A DNA stretch of 64,000 nt, taken from positions 38,573 to 102,572 of the forward strand of contig NZ_KV810519.1 of assembly GCF_001812805.1 (NCBI RefSeq). The letters are read 5' to 3'. The position numbers and the translations under genes were made by a program. The notes under the pieces were generated by a model. The model saw nothing but the letters and a program-made list of their open reading frames with translations, had not been told where the DNA came from and searched no databases. The stretch is from Corynebacterium sp. HMSC078H07. GTDB lineage: Bacteria > Actinomycetota > Actinomycetes > Mycobacteriales > Mycobacteriaceae. How positions within the stretch are numbered: the stretch's first letter is position 1; each line of letters begins with the position of its first letter. Positions 1 through 8,679 of this stretch are shown one piece after another.

Positions 1-34
1 CTCGGTGCCCAACGGTTTGTCGAAGGTGTTGTAA
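1..34. repeat. Left direct repeat of the IS element (cut by window edge)
   Basis: Bases 1-34 are identical to 761-794, in the same orientation. The match breaks at base 35, where the inverted repeat of the IS remnant begins. In the intact chromosome the copy should extend leftwards beyond the window. If it mirrors the right copy (535-794) it would be about 260 bp long. Confidence 0.8.
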
Positions 35-534
35 CCTGACTTGGCTCACTGTGGTGTGACCGACTTAACTCTTGACGCGTAGACCTGCTGGTTTGGTGTT
101 GGGGTTGGGTATTTTCCCGCGCTAAGGGGGTGGGGTGTGGGGTGGACGGTAGTGAGCTTTTGTGAGCCCGTATAACCGTACTGCGACGACTGCTTCTGGG
201 GCTACTGCTGTCCAGGCAGTCACGAGCGAACACGCGGGCAATCGGATGTCGAAATCCGATCTCAAGGCGCGACCAATTTATGCCCGAACCGCGGACCAGA
301 TTAATGCGAACCTCAATATCGTCATGGCGGCACTCGCAGTAAGTCGAATGATGGAATCAGCAACCGGACTAAGCATTAAACGACTCGTGCGAACTTTCAA
401 AAAGTATCGCAGTTTTGAACTCAGAGTCGAAGACAAAACGATCCACGCGGCCACGCCACTACCAGCCGAAGTACAAAACCTCGTCCACGCCATCACCGGA
501 CCCTGACTTCCGCACTAAAATGAGCCAACTCAGG
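35..534 (+). mobile_element. Internally deleted IS1634-family element (MITE-like, 500 bp)
   Basis: The ends are imperfect inverted repeats: cctgacttggctca at 35-48 and tgagccaactcagg at 521-534, 13 of 14 positions complementary. Between them lies one short reading frame joining the N-terminal start of an IS1634/IS1549-type transposase to its C-terminal end, so about 1.2-1.4 kb of the usual 1.7-1.9 kb element is missing. It is flanked by a direct repeat (1-34 and 535-794). IS1634-family elements are known for long, variable target duplications, which fits. Without the catalytic core it cannot move by itself, but with both ends kept it could be moved by a full-length relative. Confidence 0.8.
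162..506 (+). pseudogene. IS1634-type transposase remnant, in-frame N/C-terminal fusion
   Basis: A 114-residue frame starting with GTG. The first ~27 residues (MSPYNRTATTASGATAVQ) look like the start of IS1634/IS1549-like transposases. From about residue 29 the sequence is the usual C-terminus, including KARPIYARTADQINANLNIV and AALAVSRMMESATG. The middle of the protein, with the DDE catalytic domain, is absent, and the junction (about base 240-250) keeps the frame. It is therefore a deletion derivative and not a functional transposase. Whether the small product is made is unknown. Confidence 0.8.
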
Positions 535-794
535 GTCGCTTTCCGAAGAACAAGCGAAACGCCTATTGCTGCGGGCTAGTGAGTACGTAGTTCGTCATTT
601 CGAAGATATCTCTGAGCACCGTTCCGAGTTACTAAAGCGCCTCAAGGATGCTTAAGAGTTAACGGGCGTCGGGCCAGTATTAGCGCTTGATGCACGCGAT
701 GGCGATGCAGAACGCATTGAGCACCGTACTCATCCCCAGCAGGAAGGTGCCCACGCGGTACTCGGTGCCCAACGGTTTGTCGAAGGTGTTGTAA
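535..794. repeat. Right direct repeat, probable long target-site duplication
   Basis: The last 34 bases (761-794) are present at 1-34. The repeat begins directly after the right inverted repeat (534) and ends inside the membrane-protein gene at 680-1063. Its extent to 535 is inferred from the IS boundary; only 34 bp of the left copy are visible in the window. Confidence 0.6.
536..655 (+). pseudogene. C-terminal fragment (39 codons) of an unidentified gene
   Basis: An open frame runs from the IS boundary to a TAA at 653-655. It encodes a charged helical tail (SLSEEQAKRLLLRASEYVV, then ending LLKRLKDA). There is no start codon or ribosome site. The fragment is cut exactly at the IS end, which suggests it is the duplicated 3' end of a gene whose intact copy lies left of the window. 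The family was not recognised. Confidence 0.5.
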
Positions 795-1063
795 ATCATC
801 ATCCACAGCACCCAGCCCGCGATGAGTGCCACGGCCGCCAGTACGGACAGCACTCGTAGCCCACGGGTGGGGCGTTGGGTGGGGGAGAAGGCATGGCGGG
901 AGGAATCCACCAGCATAAGCACCGCCAGAATCACTGCGGCTCCTGCGGCTATTGGAATGCTCAGCAGCGCTCGCGTGCCTGCGACGACGGGCAGAACGAA
1001 AGACACCGTGGACAAGAGAAGAAGCACGCCATGCAGGATGGCTGCGCGCAGGGAATAGGTCAT
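680..1063 (-). CDS. Small membrane protein of unknown function
   Basis: 127 residues with about four hydrophobic segments (residues ~8-27, 32-50, 68-88 and 103-123), so an integral membrane protein. The ATG at 1063 overlaps the stop codon of the upstream kinase gene (ATGA at 1060-1063), which argues for translational coupling; longer frames upstream run through the kinase gene. Its 3' third lies inside the direct repeat made by the neighbouring IS. No family was recognised. Confidence 0.75.
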   Translation of the reverse strand: MTYSLRAAILHGVLLLLSTVSFVLPVVAGTRALLSIPIAAGAAVILAVLMLVDSSRHAFSPTQRPTRGLRVLSVLAAVALIAGWVLWMMIYNTFDKPLGTEYRVGTFLLGMSTVLNAFCIAIACIKR

Positions 1064-1944
1064 AGCCGTTCCTCCACCTGGGCCCGGGAAGGCGGCTGTG
1101 CGCCAGTGCGCGAGACCGTAATCGCTGCCGCCGTGGCCGCGAAGTGCAAGATGTCCTCCCACTCCTTAGCGGTGAGGGCAGTAAGCTCTGAGGCGCTAAG
1201 CTTTCGCTCAGCGAGCAAAGTAAGAAGAGACGCCATAACGGTGTCACCTGCGCCGATTGTATCGGCCACCTCCACCGCAACGGGCGGGACCGTAACCGCA
1301 ACCGACGCCGTGCGCACGCTCAGCCCCTCCCCACCGCGGGTCGTCACGACCACGGGAACGTGCTCCAATGCCTCAGCCCCAAGGAAATCGACCTCCTCCT
1401 CACTAAGCTTCAGCAGCGTGACATGGGGCAGCAACGACAGTAGAAACTCGCGGTGCGATGTCGTGGCGAAGAAGGGACGGATATTCGGATCCAACGCCAC
1501 CATGGTGCCCTGGGCCGCCAAGTCCTTGAGTAACGCGGCATAGCGCGAGGCGCCCGGCTCGAGGGCTAGGGAGACGGTGCCGAAGCAGGCCCAGGGGACG
1601 TCGGCAAGCACTGGCTCCACGAAACGGTCCGCCGTGCCCTCCGTGTAGAAGGAGTAGGTGGCCGAGCCGTCGTCCGCAATGTTGCACACCGCCAGCGTGG
1701 TGGGCTCAGGCCCGCGCTGCACCAGCGAGGTGTCCACGCCTTCCTCTGCCAGGCGGTCCACCAACGCGCAGCCATACGCGTCCGTGGACATGCGCGAGTG
1801 AAATCCCACGTGAGCGCCCAAACGCCCAGCCGCCACTGCCACGTTGAAGGGGCCGCCGCCCAGCGCCGGGGTTAAGTCCGCCAGCCGGCCGCGGCCGCGC
1901 GGAACGAGGTCAACGAGTCCTTCGCCACACACCATAATGTCCAT
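1060..1944 (-). CDS. PfkB-family carbohydrate kinase (fructokinase-like)
   Basis: 294 residues, the usual length for ribokinase/fructokinase-type enzymes, which phosphorylate a sugar with ATP. Visible marks are the N-terminal substrate region GGGPFNVAVAAGRLG and the C-terminal PfkB signature DTIGAGD (about residues 228-234), whose last Asp is the catalytic base. The ATG at 1944 is preferred over the one at 1953: minus-strand TACTAT (1957-1952) sits exactly 7 bases before it, as in leaderless corynebacterial genes. The sugar cannot be told from sequence alone. The small membrane gene downstream is coupled to it. Confidence 0.88.
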   Translation of the reverse strand: MDIMVCGEGLVDLVPRGRGRLADLTPALGGGPFNVAVAAGRLGAHVGFHSRMSTDAYGCALVDRLAEEGVDTSLVQRGPEPTTLAVCNIADDGSATYSFYTEGTADRFVEPVLADVPWACFGTVSLALEPGASRYAALLKDLAAQGTMVALDPNIRPFFATTSHREFLLSLLPHVTLLKLSEEEVDFLGAEALEHVPVVVTTRGGEGLSVRTASVAVTVPPVAVEVADTIGAGDTVMASLLTLLAERKLSASELTALTAKEWEDILHFAATAAAITVSRTGAQPPSRAQVEERL

Positions 1945-1951
1945 GGAGGCC

Positions 1952-1957
1952 ATAGTA
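1952..1957 (-). promoter_or_regulatory. -10 box TACTAT, leaderless promoter of the PfkB kinase
   Basis: Minus-strand TACTAT fits TAnnnT. Seven bases separate it from the ATG at 1944, placing the transcription start at or next to the A of the start codon. No ribosome-binding site is visible. Confidence 0.55.
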
Positions 1958-2319
1958 TCGGGGGATATGAACTACCGTCCGCATTTTTACCTCTCTCCGC
2001 CCGCTCGGCGCGGCGGGAGGTGGGGGATTGGTGTGAAGGTCGGAGGGGGACCGGTTTGCTGGGTTGGTGGGGATCGGCATGAGGGGAAGCGCGTGGCGCA
2101 CACGCGTGATTTGGGGAAATGGGGTAGGGCATGGTTGAATGTACGGGTTGCATATGGCCGGTCGGTGCAGTGCGATGCGTTTCCGAATCGCCGCACCGAG
2201 ACCCTTCGACCGCTGTGAACAGCGTGTTCGTCGCACAACCTATGCCACGTAAGTAAGTAGACCAGGTGTGTCAAGGACGGAAATCTTGACGCACGTTAAT
2301 CCAGGTCAGGAGACCCATA
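1958..2319. other. Intergenic region upstream of rplN
   Basis: About 360 bp between the divergent kinase gene and rplN. No open frame with convincing coding character, tRNA or hairpin terminator was seen. It must contain the rplN promoter; aaggacggaaatcttgacg near 2274 and the ribosome site caggag at 2307-2312 are the only recognisable pieces. Confidence 0.5.
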
Positions 2320-2688
2320 GTGATTCAGCAAGAATCGCGTCTGCGCGTCGCCGACAACTCCGGTGCACGAGAGATCCTCGTCATCCGCGTTCTCGGTGGC
2401 TCCGTTCGACGTTTCGCTGGCATTGGTGACGTTGTTGTCGCCACTGTCAAGGAAGCCACCCCGGGTGGCAACGTAAAGGAAGGCGATGTCGTCAAGGCTG
2501 TCGTCGTCCGCGCCAAGAAGGAGACCCGTCGCCCGGACGGCTCCTACATCGCTTTCGATGAAAATGCCGCAGTTATTCTCAAGGGTGACAACGAGCCGCG
2601 CGGTACCCGCATCTTCGGCCCGGTTGCTCGCGAGCTTCGTGACAAGAAGTTCATGAAGATCGTTTCTCTCGCACCGGAGGTGATCTAG
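2320..2688 (+). CDS. rplN: 50S ribosomal protein L14
   Basis: 122 residues, full length. The start is the classical [16 protein letters not shown] of L14. The start codon is GTG at 2320, with caggag 8-13 bases upstream. L14 binds 23S rRNA on the subunit interface. It leads a three-gene group, rplN-rplX-rplE, separated from the rest of the spc block by the formate-related insert. Confidence 0.98.
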   Translation: MIQQESRLRVADNSGAREILVIRVLGGSVRRFAGIGDVVVATVKEATPGGNVKEGDVVKAVVVRAKKETRRPDGSYIAFDENAAVILKGDNEPRGTRIFGPVARELRDKKFMKIVSLAPEVI

Positions 2689-2692
2689 TCTT

Positions 2693-3007
2693 ATGAAGAT
2701 TCATAAGGGCGATATGGTGATTGTTATTTCGGGCCCGGACAAGGGTGCGAAGGGCAAGGTCATCGAGGCATACCCGAAGCGTGAGAAGGTCCTCGTTGAG
2801 GGCGTTAACCGCGTTAAGAAGCACGTTGCTAACTCCGCTACCGAGCGTGGCGCCGAGTCCGGCGGAATCGTAACCCAGGAAGCTCCGATCCACGTGTCCA
2901 ACGTTGCGATCCTGGACTCCGAGGGCAACCCGACCCGCGTGGGCTACCGTTTCGATGAAAACGGCAAGAAGGTCCGCATCGCACGTAGCAACGGGAAGGA
3001 CATCTAA
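2693..3007 (+). CDS. rplX: 50S ribosomal protein L24
   Basis: 104 residues with the N-terminal KOW motif ([20 protein letters not shown]) that contacts 23S rRNA and starts large-subunit assembly. It begins 4 bases after rplN stops, so it is co-transcribed and probably coupled. Confidence 0.98.
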   Translation: MKIHKGDMVIVISGPDKGAKGKVIEAYPKREKVLVEGVNRVKKHVANSATERGAESGGIVTQEAPIHVSNVAILDSEGNPTRVGYRFDENGKKVRIARSNGKDI

Positions 3008-3008
3008 A

Positions 3009-3560
3009 ATGAGCGAGAACTACACTCCGCGTCTGAAGACCCGCTACCGCGAGGAAATCAAGAAGGCTCTCAACGAAGAGTTCAAGTACGACAACGTGAT
3101 GCAGATTCCGGGCGTCACCAAGGTCGTTGTTAACATGGGTGTGGGCGACGCTGCCCGCGACTCCAAGCTGATCAACGGCGCCATCGAGGACCTCACCGCG
3201 ATTACCGGCCAGAAGCCGCAGGTACGTCGCGCTAAGAAGTCCATCGCTAACTTCAAGCTCCGTGAGGGCATGCCCATCGGCGCACGCGTTACCCTGCGCG
3301 GCGACCGCATGTGGGAGTTCCTGGACCGCCTGCTGACCATCGCGCTGCCGCGTATTCGCGACTTCCGCGGTCTCTCCGACCAGCAGTTCGACGGCCACGG
3401 CAACTACACCTTCGGTCTTACCGAGCAGACCATGTTCTACGAGATCGACATCGACAAGGTGGACCGCCCGCGCGGTATGGACATCACCGTCGTAACCTCC
3501 GCTACCAACGACGAGGAGGGCCGCAAGCTCCTGCGCGAGCTCGGCTTCCCGTTCAAGTAA
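3009..3560 (+). CDS. rplE: 50S ribosomal protein L5
   Basis: 183 residues starting [17 protein letters not shown]5 binds 5S rRNA in the central protuberance. The ATG at 3009 follows the rplX stop by one base; a longer frame from 2904 overlaps rplX and lacks L5 similarity. The gene closes this operon with a strong terminator. A zinc-type S14 gene, which follows L5 in many actinobacteria, is absent here. Confidence 0.98.
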   Translation: MSENYTPRLKTRYREEIKKALNEEFKYDNVMQIPGVTKVVVNMGVGDAARDSKLINGAIEDLTAITGQKPQVRRAKKSIANFKLREGMPIGARVTLRGDRMWEFLDRLLTIALPRIRDFRGLSDQQFDGHGNYTFGLTEQTMFYEIDIDKVDRPRGMDITVVTSATNDEEGRKLLRELGFPFK

Positions 3561-3575
3561 ATAGCGCTTGAGGCA

Positions 3576-3613
3576 ATCCCCCGGCACTCCGTGAAGGAGG
3601 CCGGGGGATTTTT
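3576..3613 (+). terminator. Intrinsic terminator after rplE
   Basis: The 10-bp stem atcccccggc / gccgggggat (3576-3585 and 3600-3609) is followed by a run of five T. This isolates rplN-rplX-rplE from the gene that follows. Confidence 0.9.
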
Positions 3614-3716
3614 GCGTCCAAAGGCTTATGGATAGGTGAAGGTCCAGCTAGGTCTAACGCGGTGCAGGGGAGTACGATACAAAGGTCTCTGAAATCCCTT
3701 TCGTGCGAGGTAATCG

Positions 3717-4502
3717 ATGTCCTTGAATGATGCTGCTGCGGCGGCCGTGACCAAGAAAGTCACGCTCCTAGATCAGTCCTTCTCCCGCTTTGCTGTCCGC
3801 TCTACCCTGGCAGGCGTGTACCTGGCCATCGGTACGGCGTTTGCGGCGGTGCTGGGAATGGGCGTCGAGAAGCATATGGAAGGCATGGGCTCTCTGGTCT
3901 TTGCCTGCCTGTTTGGTTTGGGCCTGTTTGCCATCGTCATTCTGGGCGCGGACCTGGCCACCGGCAACATGATGTACATGGTCTATGGAGCCGTGAACAA
4001 GCATGTGAGCTGGGGCAAGGGTATGTGGCTCTTGGTCGTTACCACGCTGTTTAACTTGGTGGGCGTCGTGCTCTTTGCCGCTGCCATGGGAATGTCAGCG
4101 AAGCTGGGCGGTATTGACCCGAATCACCTCATTGCCACGCTGTCGATGGGCAAGCTGACCAAGGGCCCGGGCGGGATGTTCGTGGAGGCCATCCTGGCTA
4201 ACTTCGTGGTCAACATGGCGATTGTGGGCGCGGTCTTTGCGAAGGACATTGTGTCCAAGTTCTTCGTCATTGTGCCGATCATTGCCTGCTTCGTGGGCCT
4301 GGGCCTGGAGCACGTGATTGCGAACTTCTGTCTCATGCTGCTGACCTTCTTCTGCGCTAGCCCGCTGCCGGAGGGCTTTACCCTCGGTGCGGTGCTGCTC
4401 AACTGGTCCATCGTGTGGGTCGGCAACCTTATCGGCGGCGGCTTCCTTATTGGTGGCGTGTACGCCTGGCTTAACTCTGGCCCGGAAGCGTACCGCGACT
4501 AA
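3717..4502 (+). CDS. Formate/nitrite transporter (FNT) family channel
   Basis: 261 residues with about six transmembrane segments, as in FocA/NirC/FdhC. Family marks include LATGNMMYMV in the first half and LEHVIANF in the second, matching the TGN and EH-x-IAN regions that line the FNT pore. The substrate could be formate, nitrite or another small monovalent anion; the neighbouring fdhD favours formate. The 3' end overlaps the 3' end of convergent fdhD by 32 bp. A gagg ribosome site precedes the ATG. Confidence 0.88.
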   Translation: MSLNDAAAAAVTKKVTLLDQSFSRFAVRSTLAGVYLAIGTAFAAVLGMGVEKHMEGMGSLVFACLFGLGLFAIVILGADLATGNMMYMVYGAVNKHVSWGKGMWLLVVTTLFNLVGVVLFAAAMGMSAKLGGIDPNHLIATLSMGKLTKGPGGMFVEAILANFVVNMAIVGAVFAKDIVSKFFVIVPIIACFVGLGLEHVIANFCLMLLTFFCASPLPEGFTLGAVLLNWSIVWVGNLIGGGFLIGGVYAWLNSGPEAYRD

Positions 4503-5322
4503 GCTCGCCTGAATACAGGTTAAAGCGGTCGCCGCGGGCAAAGCCCACCAGCGCCATTCCGGTCTCTCGTGCAGTTTCAACTGCCAGAGATGAGGCGGCG
4601 GAGACCGCGACGAGCATGCCGAAGCCGGCCATGGCGGCCTTGTTGACGAGCTCGAAGCTGGCGCGCGAGCTCATGACCAGGATGAGGTCGCTGGCGGGGA
4701 GCATGTCCTCCATGAGCAGGTGGCCAATGACCTTGTCGGCGGCGTTGTGGCGGCCTACGTCCTCGCGGACGACGATAGGTTCGCCGTCGAGGGTAAACGC
4801 GCCCGCGGCGTGGATGCCCCCGGTCTTGCGGAACTGCTTCTGCTCCCGTTTGAGGGCGTCGGGAAGCTGAGCGACGACCCTCGGATCCACCGGCACCTGC
4901 GGAATCTCGTAACGCGATTGCTTCATGAGCGCCTCGATGGAGGAGGTGCCGCACACGCCGCAGGCAGAGGTCGTCGTGGTGAGGCGCAGATCCGCGAGGG
5001 TAAGCGCATGGGGGTTGGTGAGTTCCACGTCGAGAAGGTTATAAGGATTGCGCCCATCCACGGAGGCGCCGGCACAGTAGCGGGCCTCGTGGACGTCAGT
5101 GACCTTTTCAATGTGGCCCTCGGAGTGGAGGAAACCGTGGGCCAGTTCGACGTCGTGGCCGGGCGTGCGCATCGTCGTCGTGAGCGTCTGGCCGCCGACG
5201 CGAATCTCCAGGGGCTCTTCGCCGGCGACGGTATCGCCGCGGGTATCGACCTGGATGACTTGGCCCTTCTCATCGAGGCGCACCTTGGTCACCGCAAAGG
5301 TGGCGTTGATGCGCCCACTCAT
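4471..5322 (-). CDS. fdhD: Formate dehydrogenase accessory sulfurtransferase FdhD
   Basis: 283 residues. FdhD takes sulfur from IscS-type desulfurases and inserts it into the molybdenum cofactor of formate dehydrogenase. The motif CGVCG at residues 121-125 carries the two cysteines (C121, C124) that relay the sulfur. REDVGRHNAADK and SSRASFELV are conserved in the family. The ATG at 5322 overlaps the stop of the DUF6457-like gene (ATGA). No formate dehydrogenase catalytic subunit lies next to it here, although C. glutamicum has fdhF in this neighbourhood. Confidence 0.95.
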   Translation of the reverse strand: MSGRINATFAVTKVRLDEKGQVIQVDTRGDTVAGEEPLEIRVGGQTLTTTMRTPGHDVELAHGFLHSEGHIEKVTDVHEARYCAGASVDGRNPYNLLDVELTNPHALTLADLRLTTTTSACGVCGTSSIEALMKQSRYEIPQVPVDPRVVAQLPDALKREQKQFRKTGGIHAAGAFTLDGEPIVVREDVGRHNAADKVIGHLLMEDMLPASDLILVMSSRASFELVNKAAMAGFGMLVAVSAASSLAVETARETGMALVGFARGDRFNLYSGELSRGTLPGQS

Positions 5323-5567
5323 CGGTTGAGGGCCTCCTTCAAGGTGGCGATGTGCGCGCGAGCTTCGTCGACATCCTTCGAGGCCAAACCAACCAAATAC
5401 GCCGTCAGCGGGGCAGCGGGGCGGGATTGAGTATGGGCCACGTCTTTGGTGAGGCCAAGCAACTCCTTGATGAGGGCGGTGGCGTCGGCCGGGGAGACGT
5501 CGACAAGCACTGCAGCCTCCTCAAGCCACTGGTGTGCCGTACGGATGGGGTCTTGTTCTTCACTCAT
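5319..5567 (-). CDS. DUF6457-like small protein, coupled to fdhD
   Basis: 82 residues, soluble and mostly helical (HQWLEEAAVLVDVSPADATA, then IKELLGLTKDVAH). It resembles the DUF6457 proteins that accompany fdhD or molybdenum-cofactor genes in actinobacteria. The function is unknown; a role in cofactor maturation is inferred from position. The ATG at 5567 is chosen because TAGCAT lies 8 bases upstream, a leaderless arrangement. Confidence 0.75.
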   Translation of the reverse strand: MSEEQDPIRTAHQWLEEAAVLVDVSPADATALIKELLGLTKDVAHTQSRPAAPLTAYLVGLASKDVDEARAHIATLKEALNR

Positions 5568-5575
5568 AACCAACA

Positions 5576-5581
5576 ATGCTA
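5576..5581 (-). promoter_or_regulatory. -10 box TAGCAT, leaderless promoter of the DUF6457-fdhD operon
   Basis: Minus-strand TAGCAT (TAnnnT) is 8 bases before the ATG at 5567, with no ribosome site between. Confidence 0.5.
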
Positions 5582-5875
5582 ACGCGTTTTGGAAAACAGC
5601 ATGTCAACGGGTAGAGTAAGCCGACGGACTTGCATTTTTCCTCATCCCGCACTGAGAAATGGTGCGCGAACAGCGGAAATGTGCCAAGCCGGAAGAATTG
5701 AACACATCTACTTTGTTGTAGGCCCCTCGCCGTAGATAGCGGACCGTTGTCTGTATCAAAGGGTGGCGAGCGCCTCACGGTATTGACCGTGGGGAGCGTG
5801 AGTAGCCCGAAATCACACGGAGAACGCTTTGGTGAGTTACGGGAACCGCAACGAGAAAGGTTACAGGTCACTCAT
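5582..5875 (+). other. Leader region of the rpsH operon with a short hairpin
   Basis: About 290 bp without a supported gene. The hairpin cacggt-attg-accgtg (5776-5791) lies about 85 bases before rpsH. As S8 is the classical autoregulator of this operon, the hairpin could be a leader element, but the S8-binding consensus was not recognised. Confidence 0.35.
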
Positions 5876-6259
5876 ATGACTATGACTGATCCTATTGCCG
5901 ACATGCTGTCGCGCGTGCGCAACGCATCTAATGCGCACCACGACTCCGTGTCGATGCCGACCTCCAAGCTCAAGGTGAACATCGCCGAGATCTTGAAGCA
6001 GGAAGGCTACATCGCTGACTACTCCGTCGAGGGCCGCGAGCTGTCCCTCGAGCTTAAGTACAACAACCGTGAGCGTTCCCTCTCGGGTCTGCGTCGCGTG
6101 TCTAAGCCGGGTCTGCGTGTGTACGCAAAGTCCACCGAACTGCCGCAGGTTCTGGGCGGCCTGGGCGTGGCCATCATTTCCACGTCCCAGGGTCTGCTTA
6201 CTGACCGTCAGGCTCAGGAGAAGGGTGTAGGCGGAGAAGTTCTCGCCTACGTCTGGTAA
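5876..6259 (+). CDS. rpsH: 30S ribosomal protein S8
   Basis: 127 residues starting [17 protein letters not shown], the standard S8 start, and ending [10 protein letters not shown]8 binds the central domain of 16S rRNA. The longer frame from 5747 is rejected because S8 homology begins at 5876. It is first gene of the rpsH-rplF-rplR-rpsE-rpmD-rplO operon. Confidence 0.97.
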   Translation: MTMTDPIADMLSRVRNASNAHHDSVSMPTSKLKVNIAEILKQEGYIADYSVEGRELSLELKYNNRERSLSGLRRVSKPGLRVYAKSTELPQVLGGLGVAIISTSQGLLTDRQAQEKGVGGEVLAYVW

Positions 6260-6273
6260 GGGAGGATTGACAC

Positions 6274-6810
6274 ATGTCTCGTATCGGTCTAGCACCTATC
6301 GCCGTCCCGAAGGGCGTCGAGATCACCATCAACGGCCAGGTTGTCAACGTGAAGGGTTCCAAGGGCACCCTCGAGGTTGAGCTGCCGGAGCCGATCACCG
6401 CAGCTGTCGAGGACGATGAGATCAAGGTCTCCCGTCCGGATGACGACCGCAAGAACCGCGCTCTGCACGGTCTGTCTCGCTCCCTGGTCAACAACGCCGT
6501 TGTTGGCGTGACCGAGGGCTACACCAAGAAGATGGAAATCTTCGGTGTCGGTTACCGTGTCCAGCAGAAGGGCAAGGACCTGGAGTTCTCTCTGGGCTAC
6601 TCCCACCCGATCCTCATTGAGGCTCCGGAGGGCATCACCTTCGCTGTGGACGGCGCAACCAAGCTCTCCGTATCTGGTATTGACAAGCAACTGGTTGGAC
6701 AGGTCGCCGCGTACATCCGCCGCCTGCGTAAGGACGATCCTTACAAGGGCAAGGGTATTCGCTACGACGGCGAGCAGGTCCGCCGCAAGGTCGGAAAGAC
6801 GGGTAAGTAA
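6274..6810 (+). CDS. rplF: 50S ribosomal protein L6
   Basis: 178 residues, full length, with the L6 C-terminal signature ([20 protein letters not shown]). An aggagg-type ribosome site stands before the ATG. It lies 14 bases after rpsH. Confidence 0.98.
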   Translation: MSRIGLAPIAVPKGVEITINGQVVNVKGSKGTLEVELPEPITAAVEDDEIKVSRPDDDRKNRALHGLSRSLVNNAVVGVTEGYTKKMEIFGVGYRVQQKGKDLEFSLGYSHPILIEAPEGITFAVDGATKLSVSGIDKQLVGQVAAYIRRLRKDDPYKGKGIRYDGEQVRRKVGKTGK

Positions 6811-6813
6811 GCA

Positions 6814-7215
6814 ATGGCTAACACTGAAAACGCAAAGCGCACCCCGGTTGGCAAGGACATTTCCTCGCGTCGTCGTGAAGCACGCGCGCGCCGCCACTTC
6901 CGCATCCGTAAGACCCTCCGCGGCACCCCTGAGGCACCGCGTCTGGTCATTCACCGCTCCTCCCGCCACATGCACGTCCAGGTCATCGACGACCTGGCCG
7001 GCCACACCCTGGTCGCTGCTTCCTCCATGGAAGCCGACGTGCGCGCACTCGAGGGTGACAAGAAGGCCAAGGCTGCCAAGGTAGGCGAGCTCATCGCTGA
7101 GCGCGCCAAGGCCGCTGGCATCGAGCAGGTCGTCTTTGACCGTGCAGGCTACAAGTACCACGGCCGCGTTGCTGCGCTGGCCGACGCCGCTCGCGAAGGT
7201 GGTCTGCAGTTCTAA
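6814..7215 (+). CDS. rplR: 50S ribosomal protein L18
   Basis: 133 residues. A basic N-terminus is followed by the 5S rRNA-binding fold ([18 protein letters not shown], ending REGGLQF). It starts 3 bases after rplF ends. Confidence 0.98.
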   Translation: MANTENAKRTPVGKDISSRRREARARRHFRIRKTLRGTPEAPRLVIHRSSRHMHVQVIDDLAGHTLVAASSMEADVRALEGDKKAKAAKVGELIAERAKAAGIEQVVFDRAGYKYHGRVAALADAAREGGLQF

Positions 7216-7255
7216 TGATTAAGGCACACGGAAACATCAACGGAAGGAACGCCTA

Positions 7256-7882
7256 ATGTCGGACCGTGAACAGCGTGACGGCGGACGCTCCGCCGAGAAC
7301 AACAACGACCGCAAGGGTCGCAACAACGGCCGTCGTAACGACCGCCGCAACCAGCAGGACAACGAGCGCGATAAGTACATCGAGCGCGTTGTGACCATCA
7401 ACCGCGTCTCCAAGACCGTTAAGGGTGGCCGCAACATGTCCTTCACCGCTCTCGTCGTCGTTGGCGACGGCCAGGGCATGGTTGGCGTCGGCTACGGCAA
7501 GGCCAAGGAAGTCCCGGCCGCAATCCAGAAGGGTGCAGAAGAGGCTCGCAAGAACTTCTTCCGCGTCCCGATGATTGCTGGCACCATTACCCACCCGGTT
7601 CAGGGTCGCGACGCAGCTGGCATCGTCATGATGAAGCCGGCCGCTCCGGGTACTGGTGTTATCGCCGGTGGTGCTGCTCGTCCGGTGCTTGAGTGCGCTG
7701 GCGTGCAGGACATCCTGTCGAAGTCCCTGGGCTCCGACAACGCTCTCAACGTCGTCCGCGCTACCGTGGACGGCCTCAAGCAGCTGGTTCGCCCCGAGGA
7801 AGTTGCCGCACGTCGTGGCAAGTCCCTCGAAGAGGTCACGCCAGCCCAGATGCTGCGCAAGCGCGCAGGTCAGGAGGCATAA
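7256..7882 (+). CDS. rpsE: 30S ribosomal protein S5
   Basis: 208 residues. A charged, disordered Asp/Asn/Arg N-terminus of about 40 residues, common in actinobacteria, precedes the double-stranded-RNA-binding fold ([18 protein letters not shown]) and the S5 C-terminal domain. S5 contributes to decoding accuracy. Confidence 0.98.
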   Translation: MSDREQRDGGRSAENNNDRKGRNNGRRNDRRNQQDNERDKYIERVVTINRVSKTVKGGRNMSFTALVVVGDGQGMVGVGYGKAKEVPAAIQKGAEEARKNFFRVPMIAGTITHPVQGRDAAGIVMMKPAAPGTGVIAGGAARPVLECAGVQDILSKSLGSDNALNVVRATVDGLKQLVRPEEVAARRGKSLEEVTPAQMLRKRAGQEA

Positions 7883-7885
7883 GCA

Positions 7886-8071
7886 ATGGCTCTGAAGATT
7901 ACTCAGGTAAAGGGCCTTGTGGGCACCAAGCCGAACCACCGCGCCAACATTGAGGCTCTTGGTCTCAAGCGCATCGGACACTCTGTTGTCAAGCAGGACA
8001 CCCCGATCATCCGCGGCATGGTTCACAAGGTGCGTCACCTGGTCACCGTCGAAGAAGTGGCAGGGGAGTAA
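7886..8071 (+). CDS. rpmD: 50S ribosomal protein L30
   Basis: 61 residues, full length for L30 ([18 protein letters not shown] and [12 protein letters not shown]). It starts 3 bases after rpsE. Confidence 0.98.
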   Translation: MALKITQVKGLVGTKPNHRANIEALGLKRIGHSVVKQDTPIIRGMVHKVRHLVTVEEVAGE

Positions 8072-8074
8072 ACC

Positions 8075-8521
8075 ATGGCTGATATCATCAAGCTCCACGA
8101 CCTGCGCCCGGCCGCAGGCTCCAACAAGCCCAAGACCCGCGTCGGCCGCGGTGAGGCATCCAAGGGTAAGACCGCTGGTCGCGGTACCAAGGGCACCGGT
8201 GCTCGTAAGCAGGTTTCTGCTGCTTTCGAGGGTGGCCAGATGCCGCTGCACATGCGTCTGCCGAAGCTCAAGGGCTTCAAGAACCCGAACCACGTTGAGT
8301 ACCAGGTAGTGAACGTTGCTGACTTGGCTGAGAAGTTTGCACAGGGTGGCGACATCACCGTTGCTGACATTGCAGCTGCTGGCCTCGTTCGCGCTAACCA
8401 GCCGGTCAAGGTTCTGGGCAACGGCGACATCAACGTTAAGCTGAATGTCACCGCTGACAAGTTCTCCAAGTCTGCTGTTGAGAAGATTGAGGCTGCTGGC
8501 GGCACCGCCACCACCAAGTAA
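8075..8521 (+). CDS. rplO: 50S ribosomal protein L15
   Basis: 148 residues with the Gly/Lys-rich N-terminus typical of L15 ([20 protein letters not shown]). It is last gene of this operon; secY, which often follows directly, lies about 4 kb downstream beyond the repeat region and tmsBA. Confidence 0.98.
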   Translation: MADIIKLHDLRPAAGSNKPKTRVGRGEASKGKTAGRGTKGTGARKQVSAAFEGGQMPLHMRLPKLKGFKNPNHVEYQVVNVADLAEKFAQGGDITVADIAAAGLVRANQPVKVLGNGDINVKLNVTADKFSKSAVEKIEAAGGTATTK

Positions 8522-8553
8522 ATCTTTTCTCGATTCGCGGAGAATCTAACTGC

Positions 8554-8605
8554 ACCCTCCCATGGGCCACCATCTCGGTGTCCTGCGGGAGGGTTGCGGC
8601 GTTTT
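8554..8605 (+). terminator. Probable terminator after rplO
   Basis: The 8-bp stem accctccc / gggagggt (8554-8561 and 8587-8594) has a long loop and is followed shortly by gttttc. A weak T-run lowers confidence. Confidence 0.5.
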
Positions 8606-8679
8606 CGCTCACGCATGGCCGCCGGGGGCGTGGTGTGCTGGAAGGCAACGAGGGCGCGGCTTCTCTCTGGGCGCTAAAT

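Noticed and set aside
5747..5875. Longer rpsH frame
   Set aside because: The added 43 codons are not S8-like; [10 protein letters not shown] at 5876 is the family start.
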